DNA from: QYOJ01 sp964616825
GTDB taxonomy: Bacteria; Bacteroidota; Bacteroidia; Bacteroidales; FEN-979
Assembly (NCBI GenBank): GCA_964616825.1
Contig: CAZTSX010000011.1
Span: 35,148-99,147, forward strand
Direction of reading: 5' to 3'
Length of the DNA stretch: 64,000 nucleotides
Each line of letters opens with the position of its first letter. Positions within the stretch are counted from its first letter, which is position 1. The notes below the pieces were generated by a model that saw only the letters and a program-made list of their open reading frames with translations, did no database searches and was not told the DNA's origin. This document shows positions 23,815 through 32,986 of the stretch, one piece after another. Made by a program: the position numbers and the translations under genes.

Positions 23815-26025
23815 ATGAATGCTATGATAAAAAATCGATCAACTCTTGTTTTCCTGTTGCTTATCGGGATGATCTTTCTGATGGTTCCCGGAAAAAGTAT
23901 AGGCGCGGGTAATCCGCCTGATGAAGGAATGTGGCTTCCCATTCTGATAAAACGACTGAACTATGTTGACATGCAAAAAATGGGGCTGCATCTGACTCCG
24001 GAAGAGCTCTACAACGCTAATAATTCCAGTCTGAAAGATGCCATTGTGGGATTGTCATCAGGTAGTCCGGCCAACCGCGGGTTCTTTTGTACAGCCGAAA
24101 TGGTTTCAGCTCAGGGTTTGATCTTTACAAACCACCATTGTGGATACGGTGCAATTCAAAACCACAGTTCGACCGAGCACGATTATCTGGCTGATGGATT
24201 CTGGTCAAGGTCGCTCAGCGAAGAGCTCCCGAATGAAGGGATGTGTGCCTCTTTCCTTCACAGGATAGAAAATGTCACCGATTCGATCATTCCGTTTCTT
24301 GACGATACCTTATCCGGGTCTCAGCGATCTAAAAAAGTCAGGGAGATTTCGAAACGGATCACCAAAAGAGCTTCAGAAGAGAAAACCTACGAATGCAGTG
24401 TGAAATCTTTCTATAGTGGCAACGAATATTACCTTTTTGTATTCAAAACTTACAAAGACGTTCGGTTAGTCGGAGCTCCTCCATCTTCCATCGGAAAATA
24501 CGGCGGCGATACGGATAATTGGATGTGGCCGCGTCATACCGGTGATTTTTCCATACTGCGGATATATGCTGATAAAGATAATAACCCGGCTGAATATTCC
24601 GAAGAGAATGTGCCTTATCAGCCCGATTACCACCTTCCGATCAGTATTGCTGGAGTGGAAAAGAATGAGTTTGCCATGATCTGGGGTTATCCCGGACGTA
24701 CCAGCCGTTACATGACTTCATATGGAATTAAATACAACCTCAACGATTTCTATCCGGTAATCATAGATATTTTCGGCAAGCAGATGAAGGCGATGAAAAC
24801 GAAGATGAATGTTGACAAAGCTGCCCGGATAGCCTATTCAGACAATTATGCCGGTCTCTCCAATACCTGGAAGAACTTCATTGGTCAGACTAAAATGCTG
24901 AAGAAGAATCATGTGATTGAAAAGAAAGAGGTGATTGAGGGTGACTTTACAAAATGGGTAAATACAAATGATATGCGAACTGAGAAGTACTCAGAGGTAT
25001 TGCCTGCTCTCAAAGAGGGATACCAGAAACTGGGAGAGGTGAGCGTCCCCTTTTACTATACTCGGATCGCTGGATTGAGGTTGGATATCGTAAGGTTTGC
25101 CGGTGGCTTCTCTGCACTCAAGGATGCCCTTGAGAAAAAAAACAAAGCTGCGCTTAAGGAGATTATCGATGATCTCAGGACACTTGTTGAAGAGCATTTT
25201 CAAGAGTGGGATTTCGACATTGAAAAGAACACTTTTGCATCTTTGCTACGTCTTTACGCTGAAAAAGTAGCCAGGGAGGATCTGCCTTCTATCTTTGAGG
25301 TGATTGAAAAAGATTATAAAAAAGATTTCGATGCGTTTGCCGACAAGGTATATAGTACGAGCGTGTTCGCTACAGCTGAAAGTGCAAATAAATTTCTGGA
25401 CAAGCCATCATTGAAAGTCTTCAAGAAAGACCTTGCCTGGCTTACTGCCGAGTCGATGCAAACCGAGTCAGGCAAATATGCAGGAGCTTTTGGTTCTGCC
25501 AGGTCAGGCCTTACGAAAGGAAACCGCCTCTTCATTGATGGGCTACGAGACATGTACCCCGATAAGAAATTCTACCCGGATGCCAACTCCAGTCTCCGGT
25601 TTACATTTGGAAAAGTACTCGATTATTTCCCTGCTGATGCCGTTCATTATGACTACTACACCACTCTGGCCGGGGTGATGGAGAAGGAAGATCCAACCAA
25701 TCCCGAATTTGTTGTAGATGAGAAACTCAAGGAACTCTATGAGGCAAAAGACTACGGCCCTTATGGTGAAGATGGAGAACTGGTAGTCTGTTTCCTCACT
25801 ACCAACGACATCACCGGCGGTAACTCCGGGAGCCCGGTTATCAATGGCGATGGCCAGTTGATTGGTCTTGCGTTTGATGGAAACTGGGAAGCAATGAGTG
25901 GTGACATTCTTTTTGAACCCAACCTCCAGCGGTGCATCAACGTAGATATCCGCTATGTTCTCTTCATCATCGATAAAGTTGCCAATGCAACAAACATCAT
26001 TGATGAATTAACAATTGTAAAGTAA
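23815..26025 (+). CDS. S46 family dipeptidyl-peptidase, DPP7-type
   Basis: The 736-residue periplasmic serine peptidase removes dipeptides from oligopeptides. A signal peptide spans about residues 1-30 (LVFLLLIGMIFLMVPGKSIG). The catalytic His lies in FTNHHCGYGAIQ and the Ser in GGNSGSPVINGDGQLIGLAF. In S46 enzymes the residue 18 positions after the Ser sets P1 specificity: Gly in DPP7 (hydrophobic P1), Arg in DPP11 (acidic P1). Here it is Gly (FDGNWEAMSGD), so I infer DPP7-like specificity. The gene is monocistronic. Peptide fermentation or scavenging fits an anaerobic bacteroidete. Confidence 0.95.
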   Translation: MNAMIKNRSTLVFLLLIGMIFLMVPGKSIGAGNPPDEGMWLPILIKRLNYVDMQKMGLHLTPEELYNANNSSLKDAIVGLSSGSPANRGFFCTAEMVSAQGLIFTNHHCGYGAIQNHSSTEHDYLADGFWSRSLSEELPNEGMCASFLHRIENVTDSIIPFLDDTLSGSQRSKKVREISKRITKRASEEKTYECSVKSFYSGNEYYLFVFKTYKDVRLVGAPPSSIGKYGGDTDNWMWPRHTGDFSILRIYADKDNNPAEYSEENVPYQPDYHLPISIAGVEKNEFAMIWGYPGRTSRYMTSYGIKYNLNDFYPVIIDIFGKQMKAMKTKMNVDKAARIAYSDNYAGLSNTWKNFIGQTKMLKKNHVIEKKEVIEGDFTKWVNTNDMRTEKYSEVLPALKEGYQKLGEVSVPFYYTRIAGLRLDIVRFAGGFSALKDALEKKNKAALKEIIDDLRTLVEEHFQEWDFDIEKNTFASLLRLYAEKVAREDLPSIFEVIEKDYKKDFDAFADKVYSTSVFATAESANKFLDKPSLKVFKKDLAWLTAESMQTESGKYAGAFGSARSGLTKGNRLFIDGLRDMYPDKKFYPDANSSLRFTFGKVLDYFPADAVHYDYYTTLAGVMEKEDPTNPEFVVDEKLKELYEAKDYGPYGEDGELVVCFLTTNDITGGNSGSPVINGDGQLIGLAFDGNWEAMSGDILFEPNLQRCINVDIRYVLFIIDKVANATNIIDELTIVK

Positions 26026-26036
26026 GAGCAGGATTT

Positions 26037-28958
26037 CTATTCTGAAATCAATTTAATCCATTGTGTCTGGCTTCCCAGAGTTGTTTTCAGGATAAACATC
26101 CCATTGTTGATCTTACGCCCGTTTATCCCGCTTATGTTCCAGAGATATGTATGAATTCCGGCAGGGTATGTCGCTTCTTGCAGAAGTGCTACGAACCTCC
26201 CGGTATAGTCATAAAGTTCCAGCTTCACAGGCATCTGTTGATTCAGAATAAACTGAATATTCAACTTATCCCGGAAAGGATTAGGATAGGCTACAACATT
26301 CCTCTGCTCCAATTGATCCTGTATTACAGGAATCCCTACACTGGTTGTGTCATAGCCGCCCGACAAACATTTGACCATACCTTCCCTGGTCCCCAGAACC
26401 ATTTCCATTGAGGTGTCGCCAACAATATCCGGAATTGCATTGATCGCATCAACAGGGTCTAGTGTTGGCACAAACTCCAATACAGTTCCGTCATAACCAT
26501 CCAGGAAATAGGCATAATTGTTCTGGAAAAGAGTGCCGATAATCGCATCGTTGTATCCATCCCAGCTTACATCACCGATGTTTCCGACATTTGAGGACTG
26601 GTCGGGCAGGGGAACCTGCCAGATATATTCTCCGTTAAACCCATTGATAACAATTCCCTGATGGCCACTGTGTGCGACCAGAATATCGCGATAGCCGTCT
26701 TTATTCACATCTCCCATATCCTGTAACCTGTTGATGATGGCAGATCCGGTGTTAAGATAGTGCAGGTTTGCACCGTTTACGGCGTTCACCAACACAACCA
26801 TCCCACCGAAACCACCGGCACCGACATCTTTGATCCCATCACCATTGATATCGTCGAGCTGCATCACGCCCCATGTGGAGGAACCGCTTGCATAGTTCGT
26901 CCATTTGACAGTTCCATCGGATCCATCGATCCCGAAAATCCTGGCGGAGGTCTCATTCTGAACAGAACCTCCTGCAACAACATCGTGCTGGCCGTCTCCG
27001 GTAAAATCCTCAATACCGGCCACGGAAAAGAGTGGTCCGGACTCAGGATTCCGGCGTTCCCAGATGGAGATGCCAGTCAGGCCGTTCAGGCAATAGACCC
27101 TTACCGGCCCCGTATTGTTTCCATCATTTCCTGTTACAGCCAGTACATCGGGGAAGCCGTCGTTGTTATAATCATAGGTAGCTTCCACCTGGTAGACCCA
27201 GCCTCCGCCACCGTATTCATGCGTGTCGTGCTTCCACAATTGGAATCCTGTTTTTCCTGAAAGCGCGTGAATGGAACGATCTCCCCAGGCAGTTCCTACG
27301 ATGACATCACGATATCCGTCGTTATCAATGTCATCGATGGTAACCAGGCATTTCTGGCTATAGAGTGAACCGCTATATATTTCCCGTGCCCACATCACAT
27401 CTCCACTTACAGAAGCATTGCCATTGAAGCAACGGATGTAATTATCTTCCGAACCCACCAGCACATCATCCACTCCATCGCCGGTGATGTCCTGAATGGG
27501 TTGAATGGCTTTCGGACTTCGATCGTATGATCCTGTAGTGATCTGATAGTTCCAGAGGAGTGTCCCCATTGGGTATTCAGTTTCAATCCCGGCACCCTCC
27601 AGATCAACATCGAGGGAGCTCTGTCCTACTGCATCTGAGATAATAGTCATGGTTCCATCGTAATTGATTCCCGCTTCCGGGTGAAACCATATCCCGATGT
27701 AAACAGTGACTGTGCTTGGCACTGTCATCGGCAACACAATCGATTCATCCACAAAGAAGTTCGGATCGTTCATATTCAGCTCTGTAATCGTTAATGTCGC
27801 ATTTCCATCATTTGTTAGTGGCATCAACCATCTGGAATAGGCTCCTGCCCGGCGATTTCCCCAATCGTGTGAGGTATGGGGAAGGGAGATGTGCGGACCT
27901 GCATAGACTCCAAGACCCGTTAGGCTGACAGTTACGACGGGCGTGATCGGATCACTGGAGTTGATGGTAACCTGAGTGTTTAGTGGAATTGCATTAATTG
28001 GTGAATAGGTTAGCGGAATGTTAACACTATTTCCCGGAGTGATTGTATGGGGAGTTGTAAAGGTCGTGGATATCGGTTGGCCCGATGGGATCTCTACGCT
28101 GGTGATCTCCAGGTCGGCTGTTCCTGTATTCTGCACTTCGCAGTTCCAGGTAGAAGAGCTGCCTACTGTCACATTCCCGTAATCATGAGAGGTTACCGGT
28201 ACAGTGATTTCAGGCGTGCCGGAGCCTGCCAGGTCTATCTTGTAGAGCGTGCTGTTCGATCCAACAGGTCCGTCACAATACCAGAGATGGGTGCCATCCC
28301 ATACAATGCCGGCAGGGTCCGTACTTTCTGAGGCGTGACTCTCAAGGACGGTTCCTGAAGTAGTCACCTTGTACAGCATATCTCCCCAATAATCCGCGAT
28401 CCAGAGGTCGGGACCATGCAAGCAAATGTCCCAAGGCTGGTCGTTAGGAGGAGTGAATTGCGACAAGACTACTCCTGAAGAGTTGATCTTATAGACTGTG
28501 CCCGGGTCGGGGTAATAGGTGCATACCCAGTAATCACCGGCATCATAGGCAATTCCCGACATGTAGTGGTCAGGCAGGTCTAGCGTGGAAACGGTGGTGC
28601 CTGACATAGTAAATTCAATGGCTGTTGCCGGAACGGAGGGTGATGTAACATGATACGTATTCACCAGGTTTGGGGCCTTGTAGGTTAAGCCGTAAGAATC
28701 GTCAAACGCTCCGCTACACTGTAAGGTCGATCCTCCGCTGGATGGATCGAATTTGTATATCTTCTCTCCATCGACACCATATATTCCATAGTAAATATAG
28801 GTTCCATCCCAGGCTAGTCCGGATCCTTTTCCGGACAGTGTATATGAAGCCACTACGGACCATGCATCAGGTTGTTTAGGTTCCTGGGCGAAAGCAGAAA
28901 AGGCGATCGCAAATAACGACAGGAGTAAAATTAGATGATTCTGTTTTAGTGTTTTCAT
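26037..28958 (-). CDS. large T9SS-secreted FG-GAP repeat protein
   Basis: The start at MKTLKQNHLILLLSLFAIAF gives a clear signal peptide ending near AFAQ. Domains in order are an N-terminal beta-propeller-like region (about 30-260, repeated W-D-G-T elements), two HYDIN/choice-of-anchor-D beta sandwiches (VTSHDYGNVTVGSSSTWNCE and TSHDWGNRRAGAYSRWLMPL), and FG-GAP/VCBS-type repeats (about 480-870, with GDGVDDVLVGSEDN, NDGFPDVLAVTGND and similar calcium-type loops). The C-terminal sorting domain starts at VAYPNPFRDKLNIQF. It should be exported by the type IX system and attached to the surface or released. The ligand is unknown. Confidence 0.88.
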   Translation of the reverse strand: MKTLKQNHLILLLSLFAIAFSAFAQEPKQPDAWSVVASYTLSGKGSGLAWDGTYIYYGIYGVDGEKIYKFDPSSGGSTLQCSGAFDDSYGLTYKAPNLVNTYHVTSPSVPATAIEFTMSGTTVSTLDLPDHYMSGIAYDAGDYWVCTYYPDPGTVYKINSSGVVLSQFTPPNDQPWDICLHGPDLWIADYWGDMLYKVTTSGTVLESHASESTDPAGIVWDGTHLWYCDGPVGSNSTLYKIDLAGSGTPEITVPVTSHDYGNVTVGSSSTWNCEVQNTGTADLEITSVEIPSGQPISTTFTTPHTITPGNSVNIPLTYSPINAIPLNTQVTINSSDPITPVVTVSLTGLGVYAGPHISLPHTSHDWGNRRAGAYSRWLMPLTNDGNATLTITELNMNDPNFFVDESIVLPMTVPSTVTVYIGIWFHPEAGINYDGTMTIISDAVGQSSLDVDLEGAGIETEYPMGTLLWNYQITTGSYDRSPKAIQPIQDITGDGVDDVLVGSEDNYIRCFNGNASVSGDVMWAREIYSGSLYSQKCLVTIDDIDNDGYRDVIVGTAWGDRSIHALSGKTGFQLWKHDTHEYGGGGWVYQVEATYDYNNDGFPDVLAVTGNDGNNTGPVRVYCLNGLTGISIWERRNPESGPLFSVAGIEDFTGDGQHDVVAGGSVQNETSARIFGIDGSDGTVKWTNYASGSSTWGVMQLDDINGDGIKDVGAGGFGGMVVLVNAVNGANLHYLNTGSAIINRLQDMGDVNKDGYRDILVAHSGHQGIVINGFNGEYIWQVPLPDQSSNVGNIGDVSWDGYNDAIIGTLFQNNYAYFLDGYDGTVLEFVPTLDPVDAINAIPDIVGDTSMEMVLGTREGMVKCLSGGYDTTSVGIPVIQDQLEQRNVVAYPNPFRDKLNIQFILNQQMPVKLELYDYTGRFVALLQEATYPAGIHTYLWNISGINGRKINNGMFILKTTLGSQTQWIKLISE

Positions 28959-28968
28959 AGTGGTAATT

Positions 28969-30756
28969 TTATTTTCGGAATCGGTCAAGTATAGATTGAT
29001 CATTAATCTCTTTTGAAAGGTTTTCGATCATGTCGTAAGGCACTTCATAGAGATCCAGTATTGTCAGTGCATCCAGACAATTATTAAATTGTGGGTCAAT
29101 GTTGAAGCCGATAATCTCAGCATTTACACTCAGGTATTTCTTGAACAAAACCGGCGTTTTATATAATGGATCGATGCTGCTGATAAACCTGTCGAGCCGG
29201 TTCAGGTCTTTTCCAACATATTTCAGGTAGAGTTCTTTATTAATTTTTCGCGGAATCTGAATGGTAAATGGTTTATTGGGGTGAATGTACTCGGCAAACT
29301 CGGAGTTGTAATAGTGAGCTCTTAAAAATTCTACAGCAAGCGCTTTTGAAACATCCAGGAATTCATTGCTCATGCTAACCGGTCCGATCAGGTATCTGTA
29401 TTCCGGATTCTTGATCAACAGGTAAAGAATCCCTTTCCAGAGCATGAAGAGCGACATGGTTTTTTTCTGATATTCCTGAACGATAAAGGAGCGCCCAAGC
29501 TCAATCGAAACGGCAAGCACAGTTGAAAAATCCGGATCAATCTGAAACAAGGTGCTGATGTAAAATCCTTGAATTCCGATGTTTTTCAGGATTGCTTTTC
29601 CTTTGCCTATCCGGTAGCCGCCGACGATTTTATTTTCTTCTTCGTCCCAGATGAACAGCTGCTCGAAGTATTGATCATAATGATCCAGGTCAAAACTTCT
29701 GTTGGTCCCCTCTCCTACCAGGCGGTAAGTGATCTCACGCAATCTCCCGATCTCTGTAGCAAGGTATGGGATCTTCACAGTAGGGACACAAAAAACGGAT
29801 TGATTTTGTATCTTAAACAACGTGTACTCTTCCCGGATAGAATCTATCTCTTGTAACAGATGATCCTGGGGAACCGGATCAATTACCGGTTCCTGGGCGG
29901 CTCCGCTCGGGGCCACAGCTGCCTGTCGTTTTTTATTTGCCAATGGGATCCCGAGAGCATACGTTTTCATGCGAAGAAATCTTCCAAAATCACGGATATC
30001 TTCAAACTCATTCTGTTCTTTAACAAGAATAGGTGTCCCGATCCGAACAGGGATGGTCTTCCCTTTTTTATTAAACAATTCTGAAGGAAGTTTGATCGTC
30101 CTGAGGGTTGGATGAATCAGTCCCAGAAAGTGAAATACTGAGCTGTTAGACCCGTCGAAATATACAGGAATTACCGGTACTTTCGACCTTTTGATGAACT
30201 TCAGGATGGAGTGCTGCCACTCTTTATCTGCCACTCCCCTGTATTGCAGTTTTACTGATGAGACCTCTCCGGCCGGGAATATTCCGATTGGATGATTCTC
30301 TTGAAGATGAATAAAGGCATCTTTCAATCCACCGAAACTGGATTTTACATTTTTATATGCTTCAAAGGGATTGACACCCAGGAAATACTCTTTCAAAGGA
30401 TCCACCTGGGTCAGTAAAAAATTGACAAGCACCATAAAATCGGGCCTGACCGAAGGGATAATCTTTAACAGGATAAGGCCGTCAATGCCCCCGTAACCAT
30501 GGTTTGAGATTGTGATAAAAGGGCCCGTTTTAGGAATGTTCTCCAATTCGTTGTCATCCACCTGAAATCCGAATTCAACCTTCTCCATGACCTGCTCGAT
30601 GAACTCCTGGGCAGGTAGATGACAAATCTCCCCATACTCTTTATTGAGCTTGTTAAACTTGAGGATTCTGAAAAGCAACTTCGCCAGTGTTTCCCCGCCG
30701 AAATACTGCAGATACTTATTCGCTTCAACAAGTTGTTTTGGGGAAACCAGGTCCAT
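28969..30756 (-). CDS. fused lysophospholipid-type O-acyltransferase and GNAT-like N-acyltransferase
   Basis: The 595-residue protein joins two acyltransferases. Residues about 60-290 are PlsC-like, with NHGYGGIDG (the variant active-site box) and GIFPAGEVSS. Residues about 310-560 are an OlsB/hemolysin-type GNAT domain (IGRLREITYRLVGEGTNRS, then IVGGYRIG). This is the architecture of OlsF, which in Serratia makes ornithine lipids by N- then O-acylation; in Bacteroidota related enzymes make ornithine or glycine lipids. The likely product is a membrane amino-acid lipid. The amino acid acylated cannot be told from sequence. Confidence 0.85.
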   Translation of the reverse strand: MDLVSPKQLVEANKYLQYFGGETLAKLLFRILKFNKLNKEYGEICHLPAQEFIEQVMEKVEFGFQVDDNELENIPKTGPFITISNHGYGGIDGLILLKIIPSVRPDFMVLVNFLLTQVDPLKEYFLGVNPFEAYKNVKSSFGGLKDAFIHLQENHPIGIFPAGEVSSVKLQYRGVADKEWQHSILKFIKRSKVPVIPVYFDGSNSSVFHFLGLIHPTLRTIKLPSELFNKKGKTIPVRIGTPILVKEQNEFEDIRDFGRFLRMKTYALGIPLANKKRQAAVAPSGAAQEPVIDPVPQDHLLQEIDSIREEYTLFKIQNQSVFCVPTVKIPYLATEIGRLREITYRLVGEGTNRSFDLDHYDQYFEQLFIWDEEENKIVGGYRIGKGKAILKNIGIQGFYISTLFQIDPDFSTVLAVSIELGRSFIVQEYQKKTMSLFMLWKGILYLLIKNPEYRYLIGPVSMSNEFLDVSKALAVEFLRAHYYNSEFAEYIHPNKPFTIQIPRKINKELYLKYVGKDLNRLDRFISSIDPLYKTPVLFKKYLSVNAEIIGFNIDPQFNNCLDALTILDLYEVPYDMIENLSKEINDQSILDRFRK

Positions 30757-30788
30757 AATTTAACCCTGCGGAGTTTGATTTTTCTCTA

Positions 30789-30796
30789 CAAAGTTA
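30789..30796 (-). promoter_or_regulatory. -7 box for the fused acyltransferase gene
   Basis: CAAAGTTA on the plus strand reads TAACTTTG on the minus strand (TAnnTTTG), 33-40 bp before the ATG at 30756. It separates this gene from the upstream RNase R gene. Confidence 0.45.
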
Positions 30797-30826
30797 TGAT
30801 TTTCATCCTGAGTAAGGATATAACGG

Positions 30827-32983
30827 TTAGCCGACCAGGTTAAAATCCATCTGCTTTTTCCCGAGATCTATTCGCTTCACACTGATTCTCACTTTGTCTC
30901 CGAGTTTATATTGATATCCGTATCGCTGCCCGATGACCTGGAAATTCTCTTCATCCAGGTAATAGAAATCATCTTCCAGGTCTCTTAATGACACCATACC
31001 TTCACACTTCGTTCCAACGATTTCCACAAATATGCCCCATTTACTCACTCCTGAGATCAATCCGTCAAATTCCTTCCCTACTTTATCCAACATATATTCC
31101 GTCTGCTTATATTTCACTGATGTTCGCTCAGCCTCAACGGCTTTCCGTTCCATCTCCGATACATGATCGCACATTGGTTCGTAAACCTCCTGGCTAACAG
31201 ATGGACCACCCGACAGATAATCCTGCAGGATTCGATGCACCATCAAATCAGGATAACGCCGGATAGGTGAAGTGAAGTGGGTATAGTATGGAAATGCCAA
31301 TCCATAGTGGCCGATGTTATGTGTGGAGTAGAGGGCCTTTGCCATGGTTCGGATAGCTATGGTTTCGATCATATTTTCCGTGCCTGTTCCCTGAATATCA
31401 TGGAAAAGCCTGTTGAAAGATTGAGCAAGTGTTTTGTTGGAGGAGAGGTTCATTTTATATCCCAATTTCTTCAGGAAATCAACAAATGCATCCAGCTTAT
31501 CCGGACTCGGTGTGTCATGTACTCTGTATATGAAGGTTTTTACAGGGCGGTCACCCCGCTTCTTGCCGATCTTCTCAGCCACACGACGATTGGCCAGTAA
31601 CATGAAGTCTTCAATCAGCTTGTTTGCTTCTTTCATTTCACGCAAATAAATACTCAGTGGCTTCCCATCTTTATCGAGCTTGAATCGCACTTCCTGAGTT
31701 TCGAAATTGATGGAGCCTTTCCTGAATCTTTCATTCCGCAACGCTGTAGCAATCGTATTCAAAACCCGGATTTCTTCCGCAAACTCTCCCTTCCCTGTTT
31801 CAATTATCTCCTGAACCTCCTCATAGGCAAACCGGCGATCAGAATGAATGATCGTCTTGCCGAACCACTCTTTATAGATCTTTCCATTTTCATCAAGCTC
31901 AAAGAGAGCAGAAAAGCAGAGTCTGTCGGTTTGCGGTTGAAGGGAACAAAGCTGATTCGACAGCCGCTCCGGAAGCATCGGGATCACCCGGTCGACCAGG
32001 TAAATGGATGTGCCCCGTTCATACGCCTCTTGGTCAATTGCCATTCCCGGTTTAACATAGTAGGAGACATCAGCAATATGTATACCCACTTCCCAGTGGC
32101 TGTTTTTTAGTTTTTTCAGGGAGATGGCATCATCAAAATCTTTGGCATCAGCAGGATCGATGGTGATCGTAAACGTATCCCTGAAATCCTTTCTCGATTT
32201 GATCTCCTTTTCCGGGATTCCGGCCGGGATCCTGTTTGCCTCTTTCTCAGATTTATCGCCAAAAGAGAGGGGGAAATCAAACTCCGCCAGGATCGATTGC
32301 ATCTCAACCTGATTGTCGCCCGGCTGACCAAGGATGTGGGTAATTGTTCCAAACGGATTTTGCGAGTGTTCAGGCCATTCGGTGATGGTTGCAATCACCT
32401 TTTGTCCGCTCCGGGCTTTGTTGAGGTTCTCTCTGGGAATAAAAATATCTATCGGCATAGATGCTGTGTCGGGAATCACGAAAGCAAAATTCTTCGCGAT
32501 CTCCAGGATGCCGACAAACTGGGTTTTATTCCGTTTGATCACCTTCACGATCTCCCCTTCCCGTTTCCTGCCTTTCCGGATCGGAAAAAGCGATACCCTG
32601 ACCCAATCACCATGCAGGGCGTGATTCGTATTGGCTGCACTGATGAAGATATCGCCTGTCTTCTCATCGGGGATCACATATGCTTTTCCCGATTGCTTCA
32701 TGTCGACCTTGCCGGTCATGTGGGTTTTCACCGATTTCTTATAGCGCTCACCTTCCGGATTGACCTGATACTTTCCCCGTTTTGACTCAATCAACTCCTG
32801 GCCTCGGTATAGCTCTTCTATCAAGAGTCTGACCAGGTCTTTCCGGGCCCGGTCTTCTATGCCTAACCGTTTCGATACCTGCTTGTAGTTTAACCCACTA
32901 TGTGGATTTAACAGATAAATCTGCAGGATGTTATTGATCAGGGTCTTTTTTTGATCTCCGGATAATTTTTTCTTCTTTGTCAT
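30827..32983 (-). CDS. rnr: ribonuclease R
   Basis: This 718-residue 3'-to-5' exoribonuclease has a short N-terminal winged helix (about 15-70), cold-shock domains (about 85-220), the RNB catalytic domain with TIDPADAKDFDDAISL (metal-binding aspartates) near residue 280, and a C-terminal S1 domain (GLISGVSKWGIFVEIVG). Length and domain order match RNase R rather than RNase II. It degrades structured RNA in the cytoplasm. The gene lies 3 bp downstream of the ABC ATPase gene on the same strand. Confidence 0.95.
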   Translation of the reverse strand: MTKKKKLSGDQKKTLINNILQIYLLNPHSGLNYKQVSKRLGIEDRARKDLVRLLIEELYRGQELIESKRGKYQVNPEGERYKKSVKTHMTGKVDMKQSGKAYVIPDEKTGDIFISAANTNHALHGDWVRVSLFPIRKGRKREGEIVKVIKRNKTQFVGILEIAKNFAFVIPDTASMPIDIFIPRENLNKARSGQKVIATITEWPEHSQNPFGTITHILGQPGDNQVEMQSILAEFDFPLSFGDKSEKEANRIPAGIPEKEIKSRKDFRDTFTITIDPADAKDFDDAISLKKLKNSHWEVGIHIADVSYYVKPGMAIDQEAYERGTSIYLVDRVIPMLPERLSNQLCSLQPQTDRLCFSALFELDENGKIYKEWFGKTIIHSDRRFAYEEVQEIIETGKGEFAEEIRVLNTIATALRNERFRKGSINFETQEVRFKLDKDGKPLSIYLREMKEANKLIEDFMLLANRRVAEKIGKKRGDRPVKTFIYRVHDTPSPDKLDAFVDFLKKLGYKMNLSSNKTLAQSFNRLFHDIQGTGTENMIETIAIRTMAKALYSTHNIGHYGLAFPYYTHFTSPIRRYPDLMVHRILQDYLSGGPSVSQEVYEPMCDHVSEMERKAVEAERTSVKYKQTEYMLDKVGKEFDGLISGVSKWGIFVEIVGTKCEGMVSLRDLEDDFYYLDEENFQVIGQRYGYQYKLGDKVRISVKRIDLGKKQMDFNLVG

Positions 32984-32986
32984 GGG

